Of a DNA stretch of 64,000 nucleotides, positions 34,216-43,305 are shown one piece after another. The position numbers and the translations under genes were made by a program. Position 1 is the stretch's first letter. Every line of letters begins with the position of its first letter. The stretch comes from Bacillus sp. DNRA2 (lineage in GTDB: Bacteria > Bacillota > Bacilli > Bacillales > Cytobacillaceae): positions 1 to 64,000 of the forward strand of contig NZ_JABAIT010000012.1 in the NCBI RefSeq assembly GCF_012843265.1. The letters run 5' to 3'. A model generated the notes under the pieces. That model ran no database searches, was not told where the DNA came from, and saw nothing but the letters and a program-made list of their open reading frames with translations.

Positions 34216-35475
34216 TTACATTAATCTAACAATCGACTGGATTCCAGTAAGGAAAATCCCAATGAAAAAGCCACAAACAGCACCATTGACGCGAATCCAT
34301 TGCAGGTCTTTACCGATGTTGTTTTCCATTGTATTGATAAGTGTTTCATTATCAAGCTTATCCAGGTTTTCTTTTACAAGCTTTCCGATTTGTTCGTGGT
34401 TGTTTTCAACTAATAATGAAATTTGTTTTTGGAGCCAAGTATCAATTCGAGCGTCCTGTTCCTTAACATTAGCTAAAATGTTCTCGACTAACGGCATAAG
34501 ATATCGATCGCAAAAGGCATCATCTTCGACGAGTTCAATTGCTGTTAACTTAAACTGCTTCAATGTTTTTGAGATGGTTTCGTCTGGCTCCCAATTTGCC
34601 AGGAATTGATTTTTCCATTTATTTAAGCTTGCCAGTAAATCATCATTTTCTGACGCTTTCTGTAATTCGTTTCGAATATAAATAAGAATAGCATCCCGAT
34701 TAGGATCATTGGGCTTTTGCAAGCTATTCACGCCACTGAGCAATAACTTCTTCACAATACTACCAAGCTTTTCTTCGCTTAATAAATTCCTCATTGAATT
34801 AAGCGCAAATTGAAGAATACCGTCTACTTCAATTTTATCGAGCATATTCATGGATACAGAGCCTAGTTTATAGGTCGTCTCTCTTTCGTTTAACCAATTC
34901 TCTGCCTTTACGAGGACTCCGTCTAATGCTCGCTCATCATATCGTTCTTTTAATAAGTGATCACTAACAGTTTTCAAGATTTTGCTTGTATTGATTTTTG
35001 CAGCATTAGCGAATAGTTGTTCTTTGACAACTGGGGTTAATTTGTCGACATCAATATAGTCAATCAATTTTTTCATGACAGTGACCAACCCTTGACGGAA
35101 CGCTTCTGTATGAAGCTCTTTTTCAATCTTTCCGATAAAAATATCTGTAAACTTGATTTGCTTAATTTTATCCTGAATGCTTTCCTTTGAAAGCCAATCG
35201 GTTTTAAGCGTTGTAACAAGCCCATTTGTCATTCTGTCACGATTTTTGGGAAGTAGTGCTGTATGTGGAATTGGAATCCCAAGCGGATGCCGAAACAAAG
35301 CTGTTACTGCAAACCAGTCGGCTAAACCGCCCACAAGTCCCGCTTCAAAGCCTCCTTGTAATAAATTAACCCAGAAATAGTCTTGATAAGGAATCGTTCC
35401 TAAAAATCCTACTCCCATCACTAATAATGAGTATCTTGCAATTTTCTTTGATTCTTTCGATTTTGTTGTCATCAT
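34216..35475 (-). CDS. DUF445-family membrane protein (YheB-like)
   Basis: A 419-residue protein with one hydrophobic segment near each end and a long helical middle. GGFEAGLVGGLADWFAVTALF, the DUF445 signature, is at about 43-63, followed by RHPLGIPIPHTALLP. The function is unknown; Bacillus homologues are small envelope-associated proteins. It interrupts the sulfur region and has no link to it. AGGATGAT precedes the start. Confidence 0.82.
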   Translation of the reverse strand: MMTTKSKESKKIARYSLLVMGVGFLGTIPYQDYFWVNLLQGGFEAGLVGGLADWFAVTALFRHPLGIPIPHTALLPKNRDRMTNGLVTTLKTDWLSKESIQDKIKQIKFTDIFIGKIEKELHTEAFRQGLVTVMKKLIDYIDVDKLTPVVKEQLFANAAKINTSKILKTVSDHLLKERYDERALDGVLVKAENWLNERETTYKLGSVSMNMLDKIEVDGILQFALNSMRNLLSEEKLGSIVKKLLLSGVNSLQKPNDPNRDAILIYIRNELQKASENDDLLASLNKWKNQFLANWEPDETISKTLKQFKLTAIELVEDDAFCDRYLMPLVENILANVKEQDARIDTWLQKQISLLVENNHEQIGKLVKENLDKLDNETLINTMENNIGKDLQWIRVNGAVCGFFIGIFLTGIQSIVRLM

Positions 35476-35645
35476 ACCAATCATCCTATTTTCATTAATT
35501 CCAAAATCCGGGGGTTATTTACACAATCCCCAGAAATCGCCTTGTTCTTATATATAATAACAATATTTTGTCGTGTAGTTCTACTTTTTAGTGTATCTCT
35601 TTGGTAAACTACTATTACGACATATATGATGAAAGGATTTTGCGA

Positions 35646-36926
35646 ATGGATCTGTATAAAGACAAACAAAAAGCAATCGGAGAAATTCTCGCCCTTATAC
35701 CTGATGATTCAGATCTAATCATTCCACTTGCTAACGGAGAACCTGATTACATTTTATCTACCATTGATGAAAATCCACACCGTTTTTCAGCTCTTCGCAT
35801 CCATCAAATGCTCGAATTAAAAGACAGAAAATACATGCATGGAATTCATCCACAAATTCAATACATTTCCTATTTCTTAAATCGTTTTGCCCGCAAAGCG
35901 TTCGCAAATGGAACGTGTGAGCTTATCCCAAATCATTTTCATAAAATGCCGAGACTTTTAGAGCAGACGACAAAGAAACCGGTTGTCATTTGTCAGGCAA
36001 CACCCATGGATGAAAATGGCTATTTTTCACTTGGCCCAGAAGCGGCTTACTCAGCTTATTTTATCGGAAAAGTTCCGTTTATATTAGAAATCAACGACTT
36101 TATGCCCCGAACTTTCGGCACTAATTCAATCCATCTTTCACAGGTTTTAGGATTTGTTCATGCCAATAAACCTTTGGTGGAATTACAACCGGCGCTTGTT
36201 ACAGAAACTGATCGCTTGATTGCCGAGTATGTTGCAGAACAGATTGGTCATGGTTCGACACTTCAAGTCGGAATTGGTGGGATTCCTGATGCTGTTGTAA
36301 GTCTACTAAAAAATCATCGTGATTTAGGGATACACACTGAAATGCTAACAGATGGTGTCGCCGAACTTGCCAAAATCGGAGTTGTAACCGGTGCGAAAAA
36401 ACAAACTCATCCTGGTAAGATCGTTGCGACATTTGCATTTGGTTCAAATAAGCTCTATGAGTTTATTAATCATAACGATGGTTTGGAAATGCTCCCAGTC
36501 AATTATGTTAATGACCCTCGGGTAATCGCCGGAGAAGACAATATGATCTCAATCAACGCTACCACCGAGGTTGACTTTTATGGACAATGTGCCTCAGAAA
36601 CCGTGGCTGGAAAGTATTACAGTTCCACTGGCGGTCAAACTGATTTTGGTAGTGGGGTTCAATTTGCCAAAAACGGGAAAGGCTTCATATGTCTCCACTC
36701 CACTGCCAAAAACGGAACGATGTCGCGGATTAAACCAGCGCTCACATCTGGTTCTGTTGTATCGACTTCAAAAAACGATGTTGATTATATTGTTACAGAG
36801 TTTGGAATTGCTCAATTGAAAGGAAAAAGCCTTTCACAGCGCACAAAAGCCTTGATTAATCTCGCCCATCCCCAGTTTCGTGAGGAATTAATGCATGAGG
36901 CCAAGAGTATGCACCTCATGATCTAA
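35646..36926 (+). CDS. Acetyl-CoA hydrolase/transferase family CoA-transferase
   Basis: A 426-residue class I CoA-transferase of the 4-hydroxybutyrate/acetate/succinate type. IGHGSTLQVGIGGIPDAV is the CoA-binding part, HTEMLTDGV contains the catalytic Glu, and SGSVVSTSKNDVDYIVTE is typical for the C-terminal half. It would move CoA between short acyl groups. The start at 35646 follows AAAGGA. It stands alone. Confidence 0.88.
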   Translation: MDLYKDKQKAIGEILALIPDDSDLIIPLANGEPDYILSTIDENPHRFSALRIHQMLELKDRKYMHGIHPQIQYISYFLNRFARKAFANGTCELIPNHFHKMPRLLEQTTKKPVVICQATPMDENGYFSLGPEAAYSAYFIGKVPFILEINDFMPRTFGTNSIHLSQVLGFVHANKPLVELQPALVTETDRLIAEYVAEQIGHGSTLQVGIGGIPDAVVSLLKNHRDLGIHTEMLTDGVAELAKIGVVTGAKKQTHPGKIVATFAFGSNKLYEFINHNDGLEMLPVNYVNDPRVIAGEDNMISINATTEVDFYGQCASETVAGKYYSSTGGQTDFGSGVQFAKNGKGFICLHSTAKNGTMSRIKPALTSGSVVSTSKNDVDYIVTEFGIAQLKGKSLSQRTKALINLAHPQFREELMHEAKSMHLMI

Positions 36927-37299
36927 ACATCACATTGAAAAATAAACACTTCATGTTCACAAAAGGACAGAAACCCCGAATTTTTCTGGTTTCTGTCCTT
37001 TTGTTTTTCTAATAAAACAAAATGCACCTCCACTTCCTCAAAAAATCCCAACAGATTCAAAATATAGATATTTCAATAAAATATTCAATTAATTTGAAAA
37101 TGTCGAATTTTAGGTATTTACGCGAAGTCCATTTAGATATATTGTTTAGTAAGATGGAAATTCGAGTGATATTACTCACTTCGTTTCGCAACCCGTAAAT
37201 ATGAGCAATAGATTATATGAATCAGACTAAATTCATTACGGCATAAATAGTATAATTTTACTCCATTCGGAAAAAACTGTTTTTATTTTAGGAGGAAAT
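36927..37299. other. Intergenic region with terminator, otherwise plain
   Basis: A strong terminator is at 36960-37004 (AAAGGACAGAAACC stem, then T-rich). The rest is AT-rich. TATAAT at 37251-37256 may be the -10 of the next gene but has no convincing -35. Nothing else is seen. Confidence 0.5.
36960..37004 (+). terminator. Terminator of the CoA-transferase gene
   Basis: Stem AAAAGGACAGAAACC against GGTTTCTGTCCTTTT, followed by T-rich sequence. Confidence 0.9.
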
Positions 37300-38199
37300 A
37301 TGAACATACTAAAAAAAGATGCGATGAAAAAAGTCTACTTAAAAAATATGGAGCTTTCCTTGTTAGCCTCCGGAGATGGGACAGAGGTTATTCATCATAA
37401 ATTATATAAAGGTGCGTATTGGTCAATCGTACCCGCTGCTGGATGGAGCGCTTTGGAGCATTTTACGATTTTATCTGGTACGTTAATCTATCAAACTCCA
37501 GCAAAAGAGCTTGCCCTTCATGTTGGTGACTCCGTCAATGTTTGCCCCGTTAAGGAAACCATGTTTTTCACGGCAAAAACCGATGTAGAATTCATTTATG
37601 TTACCTCCCAACCCATTTTCCAGGGGTATTGTAGCTCGTTACAGGAATTAATGGATTTAGCCATTATGGTTGAACAAAAGGATGGTTATACAGCCGATCA
37701 TTGTGAACGTATTAAAGAATTATCCATGAAAATTGGGACAAAAATGGGGCTTTCGCCGGATGAATTATTTATCTTAAATCTAGCTGCGTTCCTCCACGAT
37801 ATTGGAAAGGTTAAAGTACCCGATCATATCTTAAATAAACCAGGTAAACTGACCGACGAAGAATATGAAACAATGAAAAAGCATACAACCTGGGGAAGAG
37901 AGACACTGGAAAACACAAATTTTGTCGATTTAATCAAAGCAGGTGAAATTGTCGAGCAACACCACGAGAGATATGATGGCAGAGGCTACCCGAAGCAACT
38001 AAACCGGGATGAGATCATGATTCAAGCAGCTATCATTACCGTAGTTGATGCATTTGATGCAATGACAACAGATCGTGTATATCGCAAAGGTTTGTCAATT
38101 GATACTGCCCTGGAAGAATTAGAACGTCATAAAGGGACGATGTTTCATCCAGACGTTGTCGATACGTTCTTTTCAATAATAGATGACATAGAACAATAG
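37300..38199 (+). CDS. Cupin plus HD-GYP domain phosphodiesterase
   Basis: A 299-residue soluble protein. Residues about 25-110 look like a cupin barrel; about 125-295 are an HD-GYP domain with HCERIKELS, FLHDIGKVKVPDHILNKPG (HD and GK motifs), EIVEQHHERYDGRGYP (HHE...GYP) and DAFDAM. HD-GYP proteins hydrolyse cyclic di-GMP or related nucleotides. The cupin part may sense a small ligand. AGGAGGAAAT precedes the ATG. Confidence 0.82.
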   Translation: MNILKKDAMKKVYLKNMELSLLASGDGTEVIHHKLYKGAYWSIVPAAGWSALEHFTILSGTLIYQTPAKELALHVGDSVNVCPVKETMFFTAKTDVEFIYVTSQPIFQGYCSSLQELMDLAIMVEQKDGYTADHCERIKELSMKIGTKMGLSPDELFILNLAAFLHDIGKVKVPDHILNKPGKLTDEEYETMKKHTTWGRETLENTNFVDLIKAGEIVEQHHERYDGRGYPKQLNRDEIMIQAAIITVVDAFDAMTTDRVYRKGLSIDTALEELERHKGTMFHPDVVDTFFSIIDDIEQ

Positions 38200-38216
38200 T
38201 TTAGGAGGTGACTTTT

Positions 38217-38504
38217 ATGAAAAAAATATTACTTATAGCTGTGCTTGCACTTAGTTTGTTACCAGTGTTTTCAACGGGAGCAGAAGCGAGTTATCTCCAT
38301 TCTGGAGATCAAAAAATCTCTATTAACACTGGACTAAACCTATCGCTACCATTAAATACTGGTGCATTAACATTTCAACTTCAGGAAGGTTTACATTGTC
38401 TTGTAACCAACACCACAGGGGTAGAAATCGATCACTCCTATATTTGGGTAGAATTAGATGGAGAAAATGTATTAGGTATTGATCCTCCACACGGTTTATA
38501 TTAA
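38217..38504 (+). CDS. Small secreted protein, unknown
   Basis: A 95-residue protein with a signal peptide (MKKILLIAVLALSLLPV, cleavage probably after AEA at about 24). The mature part of about 70 residues has no Cys pairs and no recognised domain. GGAGGTG lies about 6 bp upstream of ATG 38217. It follows the HD-GYP gene by 17 bp, so it may be co-transcribed. Confidence 0.55.
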   Translation: MKKILLIAVLALSLLPVFSTGAEASYLHSGDQKISINTGLNLSLPLNTGALTFQLQEGLHCLVTNTTGVEIDHSYIWVELDGENVLGIDPPHGLY

Positions 38505-38511
38505 TCGAATA

Positions 38512-38546
38512 AAGTGCAGAGTGCTAAAGTACTCTGTGCTTTTTTG
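38512..38546 (+). terminator. Terminator after the small secreted protein
   Basis: Stem GCAGAGT / ACTCTGTGC, followed by T6. Confidence 0.88.
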
Positions 38547-38669
38547 TTGTCTGGTTTCATGTTATGGATTCAGGTGCCCGTTGCCTCGCCTACACTTTCA
38601 TTTAATTAAGCTGGAATGTCTGCTATGCTTGATAGAGTATAAATAAGAAAATCAAAGGGAGTCCTTCCT

Positions 38670-39608
38670 GTGAAAAAAATTCTAATTAGTATAGCAGTTG
38701 TGATGCTAGTCGGAATCATGGTAGCAACGATCTTTTACCAAAATAACACACAAATCTCGAAACCGGAGTCTGAAAAAATCGAAGAACAAATAGCGAAGGA
38801 ATCTAAAAATCCTAAACCCGAGAAACTGACTCCCATTCTTGTTCGCGATAACATTGGCTATACATTGCAAAACGAGAAATTGCAAATCACTTATAATAAC
38901 GGTGAAACATGGAAAACTGTTCCGGTCCAAAAAGAATCGTTATTTTCAGGTGAATATACCGGTAACAAGGAAGAATTAATTCAAAATAGTTTCATCCTCA
39001 CAGAAAAGCGTGCCCTATTTTTCTTTGCTGAAAAAGTGTCTGAATTTGACTATAAGTTGCAATTTGTCACTTCACTTGATCAAGGAAAAACTTGGCAGCA
39101 ATCTACTATTATTGAAAAATATCCTGCGATTCGTTATCGAAAAGTAGAATTTCTTAACGAAAGCTTTGGCTATGTAATTGTCTCTGGAGATAGATCGATG
39201 TCATCGGAATGGTCGTCCATTTTCATTACAAGTGACGGAGGCTTAACGTGGATGGAAAAAAACCGTCCAGATACAACCAGATTAGTTGCAAGTGGTGGGT
39301 TTATTGATGAGAGAATTGGCTTCCTTTCCTTCGGGATATTAAATCCTGAAGCGCCGGACGTCTATTATACCCAAGATGGCGGTGGCAGCTGGAATCACGC
39401 CGAAATAGCCATTCCGACTCAGTACGAAAAAATTTTCGTTATAGCAGAAGTACCCTTTAAAGAGGACGATCATCTAGCAATGTTTTTAAATCAAGGACCG
39501 AATGGTGATTACCTAGGTGGACTGATTAAAGGAAAGTTTATCTCATTGGACAATGGCCAAACCTGGACATTTGAAAGTGAGGTGACGCCAGATGACAAAG
39601 AAAATTAG
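38670..39608 (+). CDS. Membrane-anchored BNR/sialidase-like beta-propeller protein
   Basis: A 312-residue protein starting at GTG, with a signal anchor (about 3-23). Asp-box-like repeats appear as NGETWKT, DQGKTWQQ, DGGLTWME, DGGGSWNH and DNGQTWTF, so it is a beta-propeller outside the membrane. Catalytic sialidase residues are not evident. It overlaps the next gene by 17 bp, which indicates one operon. Function is unknown. Confidence 0.68.
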   Translation: MKKILISIAVVMLVGIMVATIFYQNNTQISKPESEKIEEQIAKESKNPKPEKLTPILVRDNIGYTLQNEKLQITYNNGETWKTVPVQKESLFSGEYTGNKEELIQNSFILTEKRALFFFAEKVSEFDYKLQFVTSLDQGKTWQQSTIIEKYPAIRYRKVEFLNESFGYVIVSGDRSMSSEWSSIFITSDGGLTWMEKNRPDTTRLVASGGFIDERIGFLSFGILNPEAPDVYYTQDGGGSWNHAEIAIPTQYEKIFVIAEVPFKEDDHLAMFLNQGPNGDYLGGLIKGKFISLDNGQTWTFESEVTPDDKEN

Positions 39609-40437
39609 TGGCTGGTTATGTTTCATCATTGCGCTTGGCTTTTTCTGTCTGCAAATGGGGTATCTCCTACTGCATGTTAAATACCAAATAGAATATGTAG
39701 ATAACCGTCTATTTTACGGAATTAACATCCTGATTGTAATATTTTTAGCTTTATCATTATTCTTGCTCCTAACCATAAAGAAAAATGGGAAGCGGTTTGG
39801 AGCAGCCTTTGCCATTCTATTTATTACATTGAATCTTGTTTTACTTTTTATTTATGATGGGAAAATAAAGAATGTAATAGATATCTCACCAGATTTCAAG
39901 CATGTTTTTTCGCTAAAAATAGAGCGAAGCACTGGGAAATCTGTGTATTATCGGACTTATTATGGGGTGTTTGGGCGTGCTAAAGCAACCCTTCCATTTG
40001 AAACAACATATTCTCATAAAGTTCTTTGGCTTACCAATGATACTGCCGCATTTACATACAAAGCCAAGGATCAAACCATTCATCAATATATTGGAACATT
40101 TGGTGACCGTGGTGGTGGCAATTCCTACTACAATGTAGGACCACAGCTTCAAGGGACATGGGCCGGAAAGAATGTTAGGATTGATTGTCTACCAGGTGGC
40201 CTCACCATTACTCAAAATGGTAAAAGTCAAGCCTATGAATGGAAAAATATTGTTCAGTTCGGCACATTGGCAGTGGTTTTATTAGAAAACAATCAAGCAA
40301 AGTGGACGATTGCCTTAGCTGAAAACTTCAAGGTGAACACAGCCGCCATAACTCCGCAAACAGGAGATATCATTTTATATAAAGCAACAATGGATGATAA
40401 CAAGCCGATTGTCCTCCACCCTCAAGCAGTGGAATAA
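39592..40437 (+). CDS. Membrane protein with extracytoplasmic domain, unknown
   Basis: A 281-residue protein with three N-terminal helices (about 5-27, 40-62, 68-88) and an exposed C-terminal domain rich in beta strands. It follows the BNR-like gene with overlap, so the two may act together. GAGGTGA precedes the ATG. No family recognised. Confidence 0.6.
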   Translation: MTKKISGWLCFIIALGFFCLQMGYLLLHVKYQIEYVDNRLFYGINILIVIFLALSLFLLLTIKKNGKRFGAAFAILFITLNLVLLFIYDGKIKNVIDISPDFKHVFSLKIERSTGKSVYYRTYYGVFGRAKATLPFETTYSHKVLWLTNDTAAFTYKAKDQTIHQYIGTFGDRGGGNSYYNVGPQLQGTWAGKNVRIDCLPGGLTITQNGKSQAYEWKNIVQFGTLAVVLLENNQAKWTIALAENFKVNTAAITPQTGDIILYKATMDDNKPIVLHPQAVE

Positions 40438-40477
40438 CGGAAATGGATCGAACCTAATGGGGGAAAAAATGAAATGA

Positions 40478-40515
40478 GGTAGCTTCGATTATCTATTATG
40501 ATATCGGAGCTACCT
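40478..40515. terminator. Bidirectional terminator between the membrane gene and comK
   Basis: Stem GGTAGCTtCGAT / ATCGgAGCTACC; T-rich on both exits. Confidence 0.85.
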
Positions 40516-40523
40516 TTACATTT

Positions 40524-41075
40524 TTATTCTTCTTTTTTTATATCATAAAAATTTTTCCCAGGGTCACGACAGATGATAAAACCTTGTGGTTGGTCGATTT
40601 CAAATTGATCCTGTAAATAGATTCGTTCCGTCACTATTTTTCTCAGTCTATTTGCTCTACCCCAACGACGGTCAAAATGAGTTTTACACATGTCTACAGT
40701 GACAATATGCCCGAAAGATAAAATGACATCTGTTTGATTTTCCCCAATTGGAATCGTATCGATGATGTGACGTTCTGCAAACCAAATCGGATTTCCATCT
40801 GGAGTATTGCATGGGAACCAACACATTTTCAATTGACTACTTATGATAATGGGACACATATGTACATTTCCCAGTACTACCTTCGAGCCATGGGATGCTC
40901 CTTTTAAATCTTTCGCAAAATAGAGCAAACTTTTTTGCACCAGCTCTGTCGGACTCAAATCAATCAAAATTGAGCGACCACAATGAATGACACACGAACA
41001 GCATTTCCCGTTTATAAATTTTGGGACTGCCACCAAGGTATTCGGATTAATCATGTAATTTGGCATAAATTTCAT
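40524..41075 (-). CDS. comK: ComK-family competence transcription factor
   Basis: A protein of about 183 residues of the ComK family. INPNTLVAVPKFI at the N-terminus, CSCVIHCGRSILID, SSYAGR replaced by SHGSKVVLG, and WFAERHI then HFDRRWGRANRL match ComK positions. ComK activates DNA-uptake genes. The start is uncertain: ATG 41075 and ATG 41066 are possible. Many Bacillaceae carry ComK paralogues whose role in competence is unproven. Confidence 0.78.
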   Translation of the reverse strand: MKFMPNYMINPNTLVAVPKFINGKCCSCVIHCGRSILIDLSPTELVQKSLLYFAKDLKGASHGSKVVLGNVHMCPIIISSQLKMCWFPCNTPDGNPIWFAERHIIDTIPIGENQTDVILSFGHIVTVDMCKTHFDRRWGRANRLRKIVTERIYLQDQFEIDQPQGFIICRDPGKNFYDIKKEE

Positions 41076-41126
41076 TCCTGACTTCACTCTCCTGTAATTT
41101 ATTAACATTTCCATTTGAGTAAAATA

Positions 41127-41209
41127 GGAGTATACTGAAAAATGAGTTGGTATACTCCGACTCACCAACCCCTTTGCGTGTGTCTTCCCGGACGAGGCGC
41201 TAAGGGGTT
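41127..41209. promoter_or_regulatory. Nested inverted repeats upstream of comK
   Basis: GGAGTATAC (41127-41135) pairs with GTATACTCC (41150-41158); GTTGGT and ACCAAC form an overlapping alternative; AACCCCTTtGCG (41167-41178) pairs with CGCtAAGGGGTT (41198-41209). Read on the minus strand, one alternative ends in a T-run, like an attenuator. No known riboswitch recognised. Confidence 0.4.
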
Positions 41210-41212
41210 ATT

Positions 41213-41624
41213 TTCATAGCTTTACTTCGGCAGTTTTTGATACCTTTTTTCATTATAAAGTAACATTAATTTTTCTTAAATAGCTTTCCAACCCTACAAC
41301 CGAGACTTCCTCAGAATCATTTCATAAAATCATCCAATTATATTGACTATGATGAACATTTTGATATAATAGTTGTTATTTTTAAAAAGTGAAATAATTC
41401 CACGAATTTTTCTGTATTTTTCTTCCTACTATTCAAATTTTTTGTTAATATTTCATGATATTTCCAATGTTTCAAACAATTATCATGAAAATTGAAAAAA
41501 GATTGACGATTTATATTTAATCGATAAAAAATTATCACAAATTATGGGGAATCATGAAAATAAAGCCATTTTTCCCACATTGTTCCCTAATCTTTCAAAA
41601 AGGGTATTAACCTTTTATTTTACC
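41213..41624. other. AT-rich gene-free stretch upstream of comK
   Basis: No convincing gene; a 63-codon frame here lacks a ribosome site and coding character. The strong A/T runs would suit a complex comK promoter, but no individual site can be supported. Confidence 0.35.
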
Positions 41625-41659
41625 TAAAAAACACCCATCCATATGGCGGATGAGTGTTT
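41625..41659 (-). terminator. Terminator of the 88-residue protein gene
   Basis: Stem AAACACcCATCC / GGATGaGTGTTT, with T6 on the minus strand. Confidence 0.85.
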
Positions 41660-41668
41660 ATACAAATA

Positions 41669-41935
41669 CTATGCAAGCTTCTTTTGCGCAATTCTTGCTT
41701 GGATATCAGATAGCTTCAATTCAAAATATACCTTGTAAACCTTCATGTCGCCAACCGTTTCAATAGAATGTGAGACATATTTGCCTTTATAGGTTTTACA
41801 ATTTTCATCAAACAATATACATTCCTGACCTTTTTCGGCAGACTCTAGTAAGCTGAATATTAAATCGGTCCTTCGATAGGTCTTTTCACGCAGAACTTCT
41901 TTGGTTAGAGCATTACATATTTGCATTTTATACAA
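41669..41935 (-). CDS. Conserved-looking 88-residue protein, unknown
   Basis: A small soluble protein with mixed charge and no membrane segment. Start TTG at 41935, with GGAGGTG 6 bp upstream; the next ATG is too far from that site. Its own terminator follows. I recognise no domain. It lies just upstream of comK on the same strand, separated by a long regulatory gap. Confidence 0.5.
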   Translation of the reverse strand: MYKMQICNALTKEVLREKTYRRTDLIFSLLESAEKGQECILFDENCKTYKGKYVSHSIETVGDMKVYKVYFELKLSDIQARIAQKKLA

Positions 41936-42032
41936 TTAAAGCACCTCCCAAATCATTACACCTTAAGCATATATGATTTGGTAAACCTTTACACAAAAAG
42001 ATTGTGAATATTTAAAGAACAACGCTCGGTAA

Positions 42033-43226
42033 TTATTTTACTTCTTCCCACAGCTCTAACGGAAGACCAACAATTTGTCTTCCAATGATTTCCCGAGCGA
42101 GATTATTAGAAGGGGCCATTGGGATTCCTCCCCTGGCATCTCGATAAAGTCGTTCAAATACTCCATCAATATATCCATAACCACCGGCCACATCCATCGC
42201 AATTCGAGCAGCATAATCCGCTAACTCTGTTGCTTGAATTTTCAGTTCAGTCACCTCATTTGAAAGCTCTAGTAAGGACTGGTTTTTATCATTCAGTTCA
42301 TCAAAATGGCGTGCCAAATCAATTTGCCATGCTCGAAGACCCGTGATTCTGCTCTTCAATTCAGCGAGCTTTTGGCGAATCACTTGATAATCCGCTAAGT
42401 TTCGGTTGAAATCTTTATGAACCGTTTTGGTTACATGGTCAAGCGCCGCATCCAACGCACCTTGTGCAACGCCAAGCCACACTGCGTTTAGCCCAAGTGC
42501 AACCCCTGTCCCATTCAAAATATCAATCGTTGAAGCATTTAACAAATCCTTTTGATTGACTCTAACATTTTCAAATTTAATTGGACCGCTATGATTGCCG
42601 CGAACTCCGAGTGCGTTCCAAGGTTTTGCCGTGATTCCCTCATCATGACCATCGACAATAAAAATACTGATTTCGCTTGGATCGCTACTACCTGCAGTAC
42701 GTGTCTGGACAATATAAAAATCAGCCTGTCCCCCGCTTGTCGCAAAAGATTTCTCAGCATTGAGAATATAATCCTCGCCATCGCGCTCTGCCTGACTAAA
42801 GCTATACCAAACGTGACCCCCAGATGCTTTTTCACTAATGGCTAAAGTTCCAATTCTACCCTCACTGATTGGCTTCAACCAACGCTCTTTTTGAACCTCC
42901 GTCCCAAATAAGGCGATTGATTGTGTGGCTGCAGCATGCATCGCGTAAACAAGACCTGTTGAGGCATCCACTCGGCCCAATTCTTCTGCTGCAATCGACA
43001 GCCCTACATAGCCAAGATCCAGTCCGCCGTACTCCTTACCAAGAACGACCGAATTCCAGCCTTCTTTTGCAAGAGCAAGCAAATTTTCACGGGGAAATCT
43101 CCCCTCCTTATCGTTAATCTCCGCATTAGGCTTTACTACGGTTTCAACAATCGGACGAATTCGTTCTCGAATTTCTTCAATGTACGCTCTTGAATAGATA
43201 TTTTTCTCAGTTACTGATTGACTCAA
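42033..43226 (-). CDS. Acyl-CoA-dehydrogenase-like flavin monooxygenase (SfnB/DszC type)
   Basis: A 397-residue ACAD-fold protein. The start is taken as TTG 43226 with GGAGGAGG 8 bp upstream; the long in-frame N-terminal extension crosses a hairpin and is unlikely. AISEKASGGHVWYS and ALGVRGNHSGPIKFENV are motifs of the sulfur-scavenging branch. It is a paralogue of 47304-48485. Last gene of the sfnG operon. Confidence 0.82.
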   Translation of the reverse strand: MSQSVTEKNIYSRAYIEEIRERIRPIVETVVKPNAEINDKEGRFPRENLLALAKEGWNSVVLGKEYGGLDLGYVGLSIAAEELGRVDASTGLVYAMHAAATQSIALFGTEVQKERWLKPISEGRIGTLAISEKASGGHVWYSFSQAERDGEDYILNAEKSFATSGGQADFYIVQTRTAGSSDPSEISIFIVDGHDEGITAKPWNALGVRGNHSGPIKFENVRVNQKDLLNASTIDILNGTGVALGLNAVWLGVAQGALDAALDHVTKTVHKDFNRNLADYQVIRQKLAELKSRITGLRAWQIDLARHFDELNDKNQSLLELSNEVTELKIQATELADYAARIAMDVAGGYGYIDGVFERLYRDARGGIPMAPSNNLAREIIGRQIVGLPLELWEEVK

Positions 43227-43250
43227 TGTAAGTTCCTCCTCCATTTTTGA

Positions 43251-43287
43251 GGACAGTTCCCCTCGATTCCGTAGGAGAACTATCCTC
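43251..43287 (-). other. Intercistronic hairpin between two flavoprotein genes
   Basis: GAGGACAGTTCCCCT pairs with AGGAGAACTATCCTC (one mismatch, G-U pairs). There is no T-run on the coding side, so it looks like an mRNA stability or processing element rather than a terminator. Confidence 0.45.
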
Positions 43288-43305
43288 TTTCTGCTTTCTA
43301 GTTTT

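Noticed and set aside
41347-41538. 63-codon minus-strand frame in the comK upstream gap
   Set aside because: AT-rich, low-complexity composition and no ribosome site.
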